Below, in pieces: positions 52,973-63,442 of a DNA stretch of 64,000 nt. Both the position numbers and the translations under genes were made by a program. The notes under the pieces are model-generated. The model was not told the DNA's origin, did not search any database, and saw only the letters and a list, made by a program, of their open reading frames with translations. Numbering within the stretch: position 1 is the first letter of the stretch; each line of letters opens with the position of its first letter. Source of the stretch: Rubripirellula reticaptiva (GTDB lineage Bacteria; Planctomycetota; Planctomycetia; Pirellulales; Pirellulaceae). Location of the stretch: contig NZ_SJPX01000002.1 in the NCBI RefSeq assembly GCF_007860175.1, positions 1,364,001 to 1,428,000 on the forward strand. The letters are read 5' to 3'.

Positions 52973-54376
52973 GTGCGAATCCCTTCCGAATTTAACGATG
53001 ACAACCTCTATCGGCGCGGTCAAAACGGTTGCCGAACCGGCAGAAGTTTCGGCCAATCTCGCCGCTTGATTCGATTGGTGATCGGCCTAGCACTGGTCAT
53101 CGTCGTGATGAAGCAAGCGTCCAAAGCGTCAATTTATCGCCCGTTCTTTTCCGCTCCCCCCGCATTGGTCACGAATTCCACAATGCCGACCGAAGGCTCT
53201 GGTGGGGGGGCAGCTACAGTAGAAGCGAGAACTTCAAAAGCGACCAAATCAGGCAGTCAAAATCGAGGCGAATTTCGACTTTTTTCGGGCAATCAAATTC
53301 TTCCCGAAGATCGCAGCATCGCAGACGAACTGGTGGCTCAAACCGATCCCGAGGCCCAGCGAATCTGGGTTCGCGATCTCTCGCGCGTCTTAGAGGGAGA
53401 GCCACCAGGTGATCCGCAGTCGCCGGTTGCCAATTCACTCGCGAACCGGTCGTCCCTGTCAGAGATCGCCGGACACGTCGACGCGCTGGCAGACCGCCAA
53501 TCCGGCTTGTCGAACGAACAAATTGCAAAGTGGCAAACCGCAATGGCGCGGCTAAGCCAATCACCCGACGCTGTCGCCCCGAATCACGATCAAACATCCA
53601 GTCACGAGACACGCGCCATCGCGGCCGCACTTTTGGCGTCGCTTGATGATGCCGCACTCAGCCGTGTGGTGGATGGCAGTGTTTGGCGAAGTGGCGACTT
53701 CGATTTGTTCTATCGATTGCTCGACCAAGCTGCCAACGAATCAAAGCAGCGGGGGACCAACCGCTCGGCGACTCGGGTCGGAGTGGTTCCGTTGCTGCAG
53801 CAACCCGATGTTTTCCGCGGACATCCCGTCCGCGTTTCGGGCACGGTTGCTCGGGCTCAGCGTTTGGATGCCCGAGACAACGTGTTTGGGATCACAGAAT
53901 ATTGGCAGCTTTGGCTGCGTCCCGATGACGGTGCGGACCGACCAATCGTGGCAATCGTTCCCACAGTCCCCCCTTCCATCGCTCGCGTTGACGAAGATGC
54001 ATCGCTTGAATCAGGCCCGCCGGCCGAACTGATGGGCACGTTTCTAAAACGCTTGGCGTATCAGTCATCCGCTGGCGCAGACTTGGCCCCGGTCATCATT
54101 GGTGTGCTCGATGTGCCATTGGAATCGATCGCTGATACTAGTTTGCCAGTGGACACATCAAGCCTTTCGGATTCCGACATTCGTTGGCGATTAGGCTGGA
54201 CGGTCACGCTGGCTTGCCTGATCGGTGTGGCCGCGACTTCGCTGGCGATGTGGCGAACGACCGTGATGACGCGTCGCAGTCGAGCACTTCGTGTTTCCGG
54301 GCGACCGTCGCAAAGTGAATTTCTGAAAGACCTCGAAACGACGGCCCTGTCATCGTCGAAAGACCAATTGCAATGA
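52973..54376 (+). CDS. Bitopic membrane protein of unknown function (possible SH3/OB-like outer domain)
   Basis: A 467-residue protein with a short basic N-terminus and a membrane segment (LIRLVIGLALVIVVMKQA), a long polar region, and a second membrane segment near the C-terminus (LGWTVTLACLIGVAATSLAMW). Residues about 275-370 (VPLLQQPDVFRGHPVRVSGTVARAQRLDARDN) look like an OB/NfeD-like beta barrel seen in some planctomycete proteins; this is a guess from pattern. I start at the GTG at 52973 because GGAAAA precedes it by five bases; the TTG at 52961 is possible. It is divergent from the TPR-Exb operon and overlaps the next gene by four bases. I do not recognise the family. Confidence 0.6.
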   Translation: MRIPSEFNDDNLYRRGQNGCRTGRSFGQSRRLIRLVIGLALVIVVMKQASKASIYRPFFSAPPALVTNSTMPTEGSGGGAATVEARTSKATKSGSQNRGEFRLFSGNQILPEDRSIADELVAQTDPEAQRIWVRDLSRVLEGEPPGDPQSPVANSLANRSSLSEIAGHVDALADRQSGLSNEQIAKWQTAMARLSQSPDAVAPNHDQTSSHETRAIAAALLASLDDAALSRVVDGSVWRSGDFDLFYRLLDQAANESKQRGTNRSATRVGVVPLLQQPDVFRGHPVRVSGTVARAQRLDARDNVFGITEYWQLWLRPDDGADRPIVAIVPTVPPSIARVDEDASLESGPPAELMGTFLKRLAYQSSAGADLAPVIIGVLDVPLESIADTSLPVDTSSLSDSDIRWRLGWTVTLACLIGVAATSLAMWRTTVMTRRSRALRVSGRPSQSEFLKDLETTALSSSKDQLQ

Positions 54377-55713
54377 TCGGATCGGCAAAAGCGAACTTCA
54401 CTTCGATGGCCCTGGCCATGGTGTTGCTGACAAACGTATCTCGTGCGGTCGGACGAGACGCCTTTGATTTGCTAAGCGGTTTCGATCGCGATCGCATTGC
54501 GGCGGCGTATCCACCATCGACCGAAAAATCGAGCGGGGAACTAGCGAAATTGTTGTTCCGACTCAAGTCCGTGGACACCAACTCGCTTGCAGAGCGGATG
54601 GTCGCCGGTCAAAAGAATGACGTCGGGAATGTACTGAAAATCGATGGCAAGATCATCTCGACCCAGAAAATCAACGTGCCGCCGAGACTGGTTGAATTCT
54701 TGGAATTCAAACGCATGACATTGCTACAAGTCCAAGTCGATGATGCCGAAGTGATCGTGATCACGGCAAACGTGTCGGCCGACGCAAAGATTGGCGACCG
54801 AGTCCGTGGCGTCGGAGTCATTGCCAACGCGCAAACCAATTCACCCGCGGCAGTTGCAGTGGCGAAACTGGGCTGGATTCCTCGTGCGGCGAACTCGGTT
54901 GGATGGCGTTTGTTAGCCCACGAAGGTGTCGATATCGGAATGGTTGCGGACGTTTCAACTCGCAATCGAAAACCGTTGGTGGGTGCGGATTCGGACGCTT
55001 TTTATGCCGTACTAGCCGCGGCTAAGACGGTGACCCAGCAATCGAATTTGCCGCCCGCCGTTCCGGCCAGTGCCGTGAAAATGTTGACCGACGCAACATC
55101 GATGGCGGGTGAATGGATTCGCCTGGAATTAGAGACCGTCCAAATCACGCGAATTTCCGTCATCGATCCGCTCCGGCGAAGTCAGCTGAGCGCTGATCAT
55201 TATTTTCAAATCGACGCCGTCGCCGATCTCGGGCGAGCTGTGATCAAGATTGAAAGCTCGGAAAAAGATTCAAACGAAACCGGTGAAATTGCGCCGTCAG
55301 CAACGTTCGAGAACCGATACCCGGTGTCGATTGTGACGACCGAGTTACCAGCGTTCTTAAACGAAGCGGTCTGGAAACAGGCAGGCCCCGACGCCGTTAT
55401 CGCCGAAGTCAGTCGCCAAGTCGCGATCGACGGCTTCTTTTTCCGACTGTGGAGTTACCAATCGGAATACATGGAACGTTTTGGTGGCGAAGATCAATTT
55501 GGCCCCCTGGTGATCGCCGCGCGTATCATCGACCAAACTCCCAAGACTGCCGACCCGATCGGCGTTTCGATCATTGGGAAAGTTGCCGCGGTCGCCGTGC
55601 TTGCGGGCCTGCTGGCGACCTGGATTTGGCATCGCTTAACGACGGCCGGTGACCAAGTCGTGTCACGAAAACGCAAACAACAGCAATCCATCGACGACGA
55701 ACTACTGAAATGA
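54373..55713 (+). CDS. Exported membrane-anchored protein of unknown function
   Basis: A 446-residue protein with a signal peptide (SMALAMVLLTNVSRAVG) and a C-terminal membrane segment (VSIIGKVAAVAVLAGLLATWIW) with a basic tail. The middle resembles the outer domain of the preceding gene product: GKIISTQKINVPPRLVEFLEF and AKIGDRVRGVGVIANAQ look like two OB-type barrels. It is in an operon with 4-base overlaps on both sides (54373-54376 and 55710-55713), so its job is probably tied to the GT39 protein after it. Function unknown. Confidence 0.6.
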   Translation: MIGSAKANFTSMALAMVLLTNVSRAVGRDAFDLLSGFDRDRIAAAYPPSTEKSSGELAKLLFRLKSVDTNSLAERMVAGQKNDVGNVLKIDGKIISTQKINVPPRLVEFLEFKRMTLLQVQVDDAEVIVITANVSADAKIGDRVRGVGVIANAQTNSPAAVAVAKLGWIPRAANSVGWRLLAHEGVDIGMVADVSTRNRKPLVGADSDAFYAVLAAAKTVTQQSNLPPAVPASAVKMLTDATSMAGEWIRLELETVQITRISVIDPLRRSQLSADHYFQIDAVADLGRAVIKIESSEKDSNETGEIAPSATFENRYPVSIVTTELPAFLNEAVWKQAGPDAVIAEVSRQVAIDGFFFRLWSYQSEYMERFGGEDQFGPLVIAARIIDQTPKTADPIGVSIIGKVAAVAVLAGLLATWIWHRLTTAGDQVVSRKRKQQQSIDDELLK

Positions 55714-57536
55714 CCAAACGCAATCGACACCGGACGAAAACCTCGCCCGATACGAAATCTAATTCCGGCGAAGACGAACATCCAAGTGGTGGTCATAGCC
55801 TGCACTCGGAACAGTTAATCGGTTTTTCGTTTTCGGTTTGGATGTTGGGTGTTGCCGCAGTTGCATTGACGCTTCGACTGATGAATGTTTGGCATACGGC
55901 CAACGTGCCATCGATCGTCCAGCTGCTTGGTGATGCGGCGGGCTATTTCGAATGGGGCAGCCGAATTGCGGCCGGAAATTGGTACGGTAATGAAACGTTT
56001 TACCAAGCACCGCTTTACCCGTACTTCATTGCCGTACTGATTAAAATTTTTGGTGTGGGCGTCCCTGGGCTGCGCCTGGTTCAGGCGATCCTAGGGACGA
56101 TTGGAGCTGTCGCAATCGGCGTGACCGGTAAGCAGTGGTTCGGCAACCGAGTCGGGATCCTTGCCGGCTTGATGATGGCGATGTACGCCCCGGCAATCTA
56201 CTACGACGGAATCGTCCAAAAAGCGTCTTTGGCCTCGTTCCTGTTGTGTGTCTTGCTGGCGACCTGTTCGCTGTTCCGATCTAAGGTTCAATCCCCAGCG
56301 GTGGACACAAGAGCTTCGGCGGCGCTAGCGATGGCGACCGGCGTGCTGATTGGCTTGCTGGTTTTGACGCGCGAGAACGCGATGCTTTGGTTGCCTATTT
56401 TTCCGCTCTGGATTGGGATTTTGGCTTTTGCAAAGTCGAAACAATTCGCTACTGCGATGGTGGCGTTTTACTTTGTCGGCGCTGCGATCGTGCTCGTGCC
56501 TGTTGCGGCTCGAAACGCCTCGCTTGGCGGTGAATGGTCACCGACGACATTTCAGGCGGGACCGAACTTTTACATCGGGAACCGGGCCGGCGCTAGCGGA
56601 ATCTACGAGGCACTGGTGCCTGGACACGAAACTCCTGTCTACGAACGTACCGATGCACAACGCATCGCCGAGCAAACCAAAGGACATCCGCTGACGTCGC
56701 GCGAGGTTTCCCGTTTTTGGTTTGCACAATCTTATGACGAAATTTCCCGGTCACCGGGCAGTTGGGTTCAGCTGATGATTCAAAAAACATTCATGGTGGT
56801 CAACCGATTTGAAGTCCCAGACGTCGACAGTTTGAACATCTTTCAGTCGTACTCCATCGGCTTAGCCGTGTTGTCGTTTTGGAATTTTGGGACGCTCGTA
56901 CCACTGGCTACCCTGGGAATCGTCGCCACTCGACGACGTTGGCGCGAGCTGTGGTTTTTCGACACATTGATTTTGATCATGGTTGCCGCGGTGGCGTTGT
57001 TCTTCATTTTGGGGCGGTATCGGTTGCCATTGGTGCCGCTGCTAATCCCATTCGCTGCGGCCGGGATCACGTCTGTGATCACTGCGGTGGCCGACCGAAA
57101 ATGGTCCCAGCTATTTCTTCCAGCAGCCGCCGCCGTCGTCATGGGTGCACTGGCAAATTTGCCGGTCCATGACGAAGCCGGATTGAACGCAAGTTCATTG
57201 ATGAATGTGGGCGTAGCCGCAGGGCAACACGGAGACCTGCCAACCGCAATCACGCTGCTGGAACGAGCGGTCTCGCTGGCTCCACAAATCGCGGAAAGCC
57301 AATTCAATTTGGGTTTTGCATGGTCGATGGCAGGAAGGCCTGATCGAGCGGTCGGCTTCCTTGAAAACGCCGTTCGCCTAGAACCTAATTTCGCGACGGC
57401 GAATTTTTACTTGGCACAGAACCTTGAACGGATCGGCCAACCACAGCGGGCCATCGTCTTCTATAAGCAAACCCTCCTGCTTGAACCGAATAACCGCTCC
57501 GCCATGGATGCGATCGAGCGACTGACGCCCGAGTAA
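55710..57536 (+). CDS. GT39-type membrane glycosyltransferase fused to TPR repeats
   Basis: A 608-residue protein. Residues about 40-455 hold 10-12 membrane segments of the PMT_2/ArnT glycosyltransferase family 39 kind; the first loop has LLGDAAGYFEWGSRIAAGNWYG (acidic residues in the first large loop are the catalytic metal site of the family) and FYQAPLYPYF. From about 490, three TPR units follow (GDLPTAITLLERAVSLAPQ, GRPDRAVGFLENAVRLEP, GQPQRAIVFYKQTLLLEP). It would transfer a sugar from polyprenyl phosphate to a lipid or protein outside the membrane, with the TPR part holding the acceptor. Acceptor unknown. ATG overlaps the previous stop by four bases. Confidence 0.85.
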   Translation: MTKRNRHRTKTSPDTKSNSGEDEHPSGGHSLHSEQLIGFSFSVWMLGVAAVALTLRLMNVWHTANVPSIVQLLGDAAGYFEWGSRIAAGNWYGNETFYQAPLYPYFIAVLIKIFGVGVPGLRLVQAILGTIGAVAIGVTGKQWFGNRVGILAGLMMAMYAPAIYYDGIVQKASLASFLLCVLLATCSLFRSKVQSPAVDTRASAALAMATGVLIGLLVLTRENAMLWLPIFPLWIGILAFAKSKQFATAMVAFYFVGAAIVLVPVAARNASLGGEWSPTTFQAGPNFYIGNRAGASGIYEALVPGHETPVYERTDAQRIAEQTKGHPLTSREVSRFWFAQSYDEISRSPGSWVQLMIQKTFMVVNRFEVPDVDSLNIFQSYSIGLAVLSFWNFGTLVPLATLGIVATRRRWRELWFFDTLILIMVAAVALFFILGRYRLPLVPLLIPFAAAGITSVITAVADRKWSQLFLPAAAAVVMGALANLPVHDEAGLNASSLMNVGVAAGQHGDLPTAITLLERAVSLAPQIAESQFNLGFAWSMAGRPDRAVGFLENAVRLEPNFATANFYLAQNLERIGQPQRAIVFYKQTLLLEPNNRSAMDAIERLTPE

Positions 57537-57595
57537 GCTTGAACTAGCAGTAGCGAAACACGCGAACCGAATGTCTCGCGAATTACTACAAGCAC

Positions 57596-57630
57596 AAAAA
57601 AATCCCCGCCATCATTTCTGATGGCGGGGA
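57596..57630 (-). terminator. Rho-independent terminator of the DUF1559 gene (minus strand)
   Basis: A perfect 12-bp stem (57603-57614 with 57619-57630, arm TCCCCGCCATCA) with a 4-base loop lies 36 bases after the DUF1559 stop; on the minus strand it is followed by seven T (plus-strand A run 57596-57602). Confidence 0.92.
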
Positions 57631-57665
57631 CAATTCGAATCGTTCAAGCTTGCTCGCTTAAAGAC

Positions 57666-58907
57666 TTAGAGCTCGATCTCGATCACTTCAGACATGTCAC
57701 GAGTACCAAGAGCACCCCAAACGCCATAAGGACTTTCGGCACCCTGAGCATTAACGGCACCGTCACGTTCGACGCTTGGTGCGGTCGAATCACCAGCTTC
57801 GATGCTGTCGGTGATGAACTTGACCGCACCGTCACCCATCAACACGTGGCAACCACCTTGGTGGCGACTTGCTGAGGTGTAGATACCGCGAGTGTTGTCA
57901 CCGCCATCGGCACAGCTAGGCTTACCAGGTGGGAAAATCGTATTCATCCCGCTGTAGTTAGCCCGTCCATCTGCCCAACGAGTTGCCCGCGGCACGATAT
58001 TAGTGGAACGCGTGTAGAAATTAGGTCGCAAGGGATCGATCCCAACAACTCCAGCCGACGCCGCCACTTCCAAACAGATGCCTGGATCTCGGACGATCGC
58101 ATCACCACCACCAGGCATGTCTCGACGAATGTCGGCAATGAGCTCTTTCTTACCACCCGAGGCGACAATTTCGCCTGCGGCGATCGTATTCGACAAGCCG
58201 TCTAGGACACTCGCAAACGTGGTCTTGTGACGAGCCCAAAACATACCGCGGTTAGCGGCACGAGCACGAGTTGCAACCCAAGTTTGGTTGATCCCATTCG
58301 TATTGTTGTTGTCGTTATCGATGTTACCCCAATCGTTCTTGCCGCCATTGTTCACGAACTGGACGCCATCACCAAAACAGAAGCCGTAGTTCGTGAAAGC
58401 GGTACCGATTCCAGGAGTTTGCGTTGGATCGCTAGGGCAACGAAAACCAGGAACCGATGTAGCCCAAGGTCGGTACTGGGTGACCCACGCACATGGTCCC
58501 ATGGCGGGCCAAGTGTTGTTCGTCACACCGCCGGGCAAGGTTGTTCCAGGAGTTAAGTCCTGGCTAGGGTTCGCGATTTGCTCCCAAAGCGCTTGCTGCT
58601 CGATGAAAGGCAACAAACCAACCAACCCGCTGGTATACAAGCGGCTTGAGTTGTATGTCACGTTGGCAATTTCAGTACGGCTGGTGCCCATCATGGTCTG
58701 CGGCAACTGTTTGTACGCACTGTGATAATTGTGGATCGACAGACCAATTTGCTTGAAATTGTTACTGCACGACATACGACGTGCTGCTTCGCGTGCAGCT
58801 TGGACGGCGGGCAATAACAGCCCGACCAGAACACCAATGATTGCGATTACGACGAGCAATTCCACCAACGTGAATGCTTGCCGAGAGGAAGTGCGATTTC
58901 GCATCAT
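57666..58907 (-). CDS. DUF1559 prepilin-like exported protein
   Basis: A 413-residue protein with the type IV pilin-like leader [21 protein letters not shown], cleaved and methylated at the Phe by a prepilin peptidase, then the DUF1559 head: [20 protein letters not shown], later C-terminal [16 protein letters not shown], which is the H-x9-DG motif. Planctomycetes have dozens of these; they are probably part of pseudopilus-like secretion structures or surface proteins. A small lipoprotein gene lies 318 bases upstream on the same strand, a common arrangement for this family, and a strong terminator follows. Sequence start is ATG 58907, three bases after an equally possible ATG. Confidence 0.93.
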   Translation of the reverse strand: MMRNRTSSRQAFTLVELLVVIAIIGVLVGLLLPAVQAAREAARRMSCSNNFKQIGLSIHNYHSAYKQLPQTMMGTSRTEIANVTYNSSRLYTSGLVGLLPFIEQQALWEQIANPSQDLTPGTTLPGGVTNNTWPAMGPCAWVTQYRPWATSVPGFRCPSDPTQTPGIGTAFTNYGFCFGDGVQFVNNGGKNDWGNIDNDNNNTNGINQTWVATRARAANRGMFWARHKTTFASVLDGLSNTIAAGEIVASGGKKELIADIRRDMPGGGDAIVRDPGICLEVAASAGVVGIDPLRPNFYTRSTNIVPRATRWADGRANYSGMNTIFPPGKPSCADGGDNTRGIYTSASRHQGGCHVLMGDGAVKFITDSIEAGDSTAPSVERDGAVNAQGAESPYGVWGALGTRDMSEVIEIEL

Positions 58908-59225
58908 CCAGACTCCTAAATAGAGAAATAGAATCCGACCATCAAGAGAGGCCGATCAAACAAGAGAGTGTGCAAGGGGGTTCCCCTACCTGAGATGTTC
59001 TATCAACCTGACCGACCGGAGTCAAATTTAAGTGCAGGCTTGACACCGCCAGAAGATGCGGCGGAAACAATCACACCACTAGCAAACATGTCGCAAAACG
59101 GCAAAGAAACTCAATTGACAGAGACTTCTTGCTGGCACGGTGTAAAAAGCCACGCAAAAAGCCTCGAACATTTGATGCCCGAGGCTCTATTTGATTTTTT
59201 TAAGAAAGTTTGATTTCGCGTCAAA
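58908..59225. other. Region between the lipoprotein and DUF1559 genes
   Basis: No gene is supported in these 318 bases (a rightward 81-codon frame at 58968-59213 has no family features). It contains a terminator for the lipoprotein gene at 59156-59186 and the leftward promoter of the DUF1559 gene; a second imperfect inverted repeat (AGTTTGA/TCAAACT, 59207-59227) overlaps the lipoprotein stop. Confidence 0.5.
59156..59186 (-). terminator. Rho-independent terminator of the small lipoprotein gene (minus strand)
   Basis: Stem of 7 bp (59160-59166 with 59180-59186, arm AGCCTCG) with a 13-base loop; on the minus strand it is followed by five T. It lies 40 bases downstream of the lipoprotein stop, and separates this gene from the DUF1559 gene. 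Confidence 0.7.
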
Positions 59226-59417
59226 CTATCTCTGTGTCTCGCCATTCAGCTCCGAATCAGCGTCCATTTCTGCATTGTAGGCTTCCATCTCAGCTGCCAG
59301 CTCTTCTGGGGTTTTTTCTGGTTGATCGATGACACCACCAGCGTCGCCGCCACACCCGATGGTCATTGCGAAACAAAGGCCAGCAAAAACAAGCTTCATC
59401 CAGGTCGTCTTCATCAT
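59226..59417 (-). CDS. Small lipoprotein next to DUF1559 gene
   Basis: A 63-residue product with two Met starts at 59417 and 59414. Its signal peptide ends in a lipobox, LCFAMTIGC, so the Cys would carry lipid; the mature part is a short, acidic helix-forming peptide rich in Glu and Asp (PEELAAEMEAYNAEMD). A GAGAG stretch before the start supports translation. Genes like this are commonly paired with DUF1559 genes in planctomycetes, but their role is unknown. The frame is open to a GTG at 59474, which would add 19 residues before the signal. Confidence 0.8.
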   Translation of the reverse strand: MMKTTWMKLVFAGLCFAMTIGCGGDAGGVIDQPEKTPEELAAEMEAYNAEMDADSELNGETQR

Positions 59418-59565
59418 CAGTCTCTCAAATAAGGTAGTTTCATGAGAGGGTTGTGCCTCCCGGTGAGCCAACACTTTTATCGATCGACACTATTGGTGCA
59501 AGTCGATCAGATCGTCGTTGCCTTCACCAAGTTTCGGGGTCATGCACGGTTGTCAGACGCGGAGG

Positions 59566-61005
59566 TCACTGAATTGGCGATATCTGACGGATGAACTCGG
59601 CCGCCGCTTCTAGATCGATTCGAACGTGATGGTCGCGGAGCGGCGGAAAAATCATTTCGCCGCCGCGATCCATTTTCAAATGATCGCCAGCTTTGCTTGG
59701 CATGTGGCAGTCCACACAATTATCGGCGATCTGCTGAGGCGAAACTTTCGACGCGATCGAAGCGTGTACGGTTTCGTCGAGATCATTGTGACACTTCGAA
59801 CACCTTTGTGAAAACAGTGTTTTGTTGCCTCGTTCGAACTGATGGGGATCATGGCAATCGGCACAGGTCATCTCTGATTCGGTGAAGCACTTGCTGATCG
59901 ACAAACGCGCCAATTGGTTGCTGGTATGGACATGGTTTTTCGAATCCCCGGCGGCGGGCGAGTAATGATCGCTGGTAAGGTCGCCCGGACGAAATTGATA
60001 CGCGCCTTCTAGCAAGTTCCGAGTCCCCGAATGGCACTGGGCACAGATTTCGAGCTCACGATCGCGAGGCAAGTCACTCGGAACGATCAAGTGCTTTCCT
60101 CCCTTTACATTCGGGTTCTGCTCGTGATATTCGATGTGTTGGCGACCAGGGCCATGGCACCGTTCACAGGACACGCCATAGACAATCGACCCAGGTGTGA
60201 AGTGGTTCGGATCGGATCGAAAATCAGCATACGTGGTGTGGCAATCCATGCACACCGCACCGATCGGGCGCGCGTAGGCAGCATCGCCATCAATGAATCC
60301 GGGACTATTGATCCAACCGTCGATTTCCGTCAAGTACGTAACGTTCATTTGAAACAACTGATCGTCGTTCCAGTAAAGACACGTTTGCGCCATCTTCGAC
60401 GACCCAAAAATGATGTCGAAGGGGACTTCAAACTTCCAATCAAAAAACGACACTCGTTGGTAAAACCGATCGCCGCGTTTGAGCATGGTGAAATTGACGT
60501 CATAGTTCGACGTCTGCATCACGTTCTCTGGCGGCGTGAACGGGCCGTTTAATGTTTCGGCGGTCGCCGGACTGCTCGTTCGGTGGTGCGCGGTTTGCGA
60601 AAAAGTCTTGAATGTTTCTGGATGACATTTTCCGCAGGCGACAGCACCGACGAAGCCAGGGTTTTCATGAATCGGCGGAACCGATTTTGGCGGTTTTGGT
60701 ATCGTCCCGGGCGCAAACGGTACTTCCACGCCAACGTCTTGGCCGTTTTTACCGACGAACCAAAACCCCGAAGGATCGCGATGGTTGATCAACCCGGCGG
60801 GAACCGGTTGTCCCTTTCCAGCCTCAGCCAGTGCGTCGAAGTTCGCCGTCGCGATCTCGGACTCCGTGGGCCGACTCCGCTTTAGTTTTCGCAGTCGGGC
60901 AACGTCGCTAGCCGAGTCATCAACGCGCGATTCCGCGTATAGGAACCACCCAATGACGCAAATCGTCAACGCGACGATCAACAGGTGTTTTTTTCGCACG
61001 AGCAC
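59566..61005 (-). CDS. Seven-heme membrane-anchored c-type cytochrome
   Basis: A 479-residue protein with an N-terminal signal anchor (HLLIVALTICVIGWFLYA) and seven CxxCH sites: CGKCH, CMDCH, CERCH, CAQCH, CADCH, CSKCH and CVDCH. The pattern (pairs of hemes, CHDPHQF, CHGPGRQH) is like the cytochrome c554/NapC-family multiheme proteins and paired-CxxCH proteins. It should carry electrons in the periplasm; substrate unknown. The start is uncertain: GTG at 61005 sits directly before the anchor, whereas the ORF's first codon is TTG at 61056. It is divergent from malate dehydrogenase and lies 148 bases upstream of the small lipoprotein gene. Confidence 0.85.
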   Translation of the reverse strand: MLVRKKHLLIVALTICVIGWFLYAESRVDDSASDVARLRKLKRSRPTESEIATANFDALAEAGKGQPVPAGLINHRDPSGFWFVGKNGQDVGVEVPFAPGTIPKPPKSVPPIHENPGFVGAVACGKCHPETFKTFSQTAHHRTSSPATAETLNGPFTPPENVMQTSNYDVNFTMLKRGDRFYQRVSFFDWKFEVPFDIIFGSSKMAQTCLYWNDDQLFQMNVTYLTEIDGWINSPGFIDGDAAYARPIGAVCMDCHTTYADFRSDPNHFTPGSIVYGVSCERCHGPGRQHIEYHEQNPNVKGGKHLIVPSDLPRDRELEICAQCHSGTRNLLEGAYQFRPGDLTSDHYSPAAGDSKNHVHTSNQLARLSISKCFTESEMTCADCHDPHQFERGNKTLFSQRCSKCHNDLDETVHASIASKVSPQQIADNCVDCHMPSKAGDHLKMDRGGEMIFPPLRDHHVRIDLEAAAEFIRQISPIQ

Positions 61006-61147
61006 TGTCTGCAGATAAGTAGAGAGAGAAAGCCAAAAATAAAAACCGAATGACAAATCGTCGCTTGGGAAGCCTTACACCCTGTGCCAGAAAGAGCTTC
61101 AATCGCATCACAATTCGCCGTTCATTGTACCCGGTTGCCCGCGATAA

Positions 61148-62233
<1,086 letters not shown>

Positions 62234-62269
62234 TCGCGGGATCCCCACCGACGAAGCAGTAGTCAAGGT

Positions 62270-62306
62270 CGCGACGTGTGTATCGATTCACCCGTCGCGA
62301 CTTTCC
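62270..62306 (+). terminator. Possible terminator after mdh
   Basis: A 9-bp stem (62270-62278 with 62293-62301, arm GTCGCGACG) with a 14-base loop is followed by TTTCC. The stem is strong but the T-run is short, so termination may be partial or factor-dependent. Confidence 0.4.
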
Positions 62307-62445
62307 GAAAGCTAACAGACTTTGTCCTCATCGACGTTGACACCAATCACCGCCGAACCTTACTTTTGGCGGCGATGTGGGAATCGATCGTCACAACGAT
62401 CCGCTGCAAACGTCCTTCGCCATCCTCCAAAACAAATGCAGGGCC

Positions 62446-63294
62446 ATGAGTCGTTTTGAAAAGCCGATGTCATGGAAATTTTCCGGATCCCAATTGCCGG
62501 GTTCCGCCTCCCAAGAACCGGGCGCAGGCAACTCCCATGACGGTCGTGACCACGCCGAATCGGGGAATTCGAAACAGTCTCGTTTGGCCAGCGGGCAATG
62601 GGAACAAGTACGTTCAAAACGCACTTTCTTTTTACCGGTGCATTACTCCCCAGGCTACAGCTATCCCCTGATCGTTTGGCTGCACTGTGACGGGTTCAAC
62701 GAGAACCAGATCGAGCAGGTGATGCCGCATATCAGCTTGCGAAATTACGTGGGCGTGGGTGTCCGAGGAAACCGAGCGGCTGATTCCAGTGGCCACCGAT
62801 TTGATTGGCACGACAGTCGTGCGGCAATTGGCATTGCACACGACAACGTGATCGACGCCGCCGAAGAGGCAGCCGATCGCTATTCCGTTCATTCGAGCCG
62901 TATCGTGCTGGCGGGCTTTGGCACAGGCGGAACGATGGCGATGAGGATCGCGATGCGAGACCCCAGTCGCATTGCGGGTGCAATTTCAGTCGGCGGCCGA
63001 ATGCCGCAAGGAGCGATTCGAAACTTGTCGCAGCTGCGAGCTCGCCGAATGCCAATGCTTTGGCAATGGGCACGTGAAAACAAGAACTACACTGACGAAG
63101 GGCTGAAAGTCGATTGCCAGGCGGCGATGGCGATTGGATCAAAAGTTGAGATTCGTCAGTATCCCGGCGACGATGAGATGGATACTGTCCTGTTGGCGGA
63201 CCTGGATCGATGGGTGATGCAAGAGATTGTTTCCGTCCCAAGCGACTCATCGGATCGATGGTCGACGAAGCCAACGGCGTATTCGAACAATTAG
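62446..63294 (+). CDS. Alpha/beta-hydrolase (carboxylesterase-like) protein lacking the catalytic serine
   Basis: A 282-residue phospholipase/carboxylesterase-type fold: PLIVWLHCDG near residue 80, then VLAGFGTGGTMAMRIAMRDPSRIAGAI. The nucleophile elbow reads G-F-G-T-G-G, where the family has G-F-S-Q-G-G, so Gly replaces the catalytic Ser (codon GGC, bases 62921-62923). The usual acid (HGxxD) and His (near GDDEMD) positions also look lost. It is probably a non-catalytic binding or structural homologue. The first 70 residues are polar. ATG at 62446 is used; the frame is open upstream to GTG 62377. It is on the same strand as mdh, 212 bases downstream. Confidence 0.7.
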   Translation: MSRFEKPMSWKFSGSQLPGSASQEPGAGNSHDGRDHAESGNSKQSRLASGQWEQVRSKRTFFLPVHYSPGYSYPLIVWLHCDGFNENQIEQVMPHISLRNYVGVGVRGNRAADSSGHRFDWHDSRAAIGIAHDNVIDAAEEAADRYSVHSSRIVLAGFGTGGTMAMRIAMRDPSRIAGAISVGGRMPQGAIRNLSQLRARRMPMLWQWARENKNYTDEGLKVDCQAAMAIGSKVEIRQYPGDDEMDTVLLADLDRWVMQEIVSVPSDSSDRWSTKPTAYSNN

Positions 63295-63442
63295 CACGAC
63301 GATGATGGACAAACGTAGCCTAAGCTTCGGTTGTTCCTATTCAATTTGGCGCGGTGCCGGGCTACGCTTTTCGTCGCTTCGGCTACACTGAATGCATCCG
63401 CCCGCCTTCCCACCTGGCCCAGTCCACTGATCGTGAAACCTC

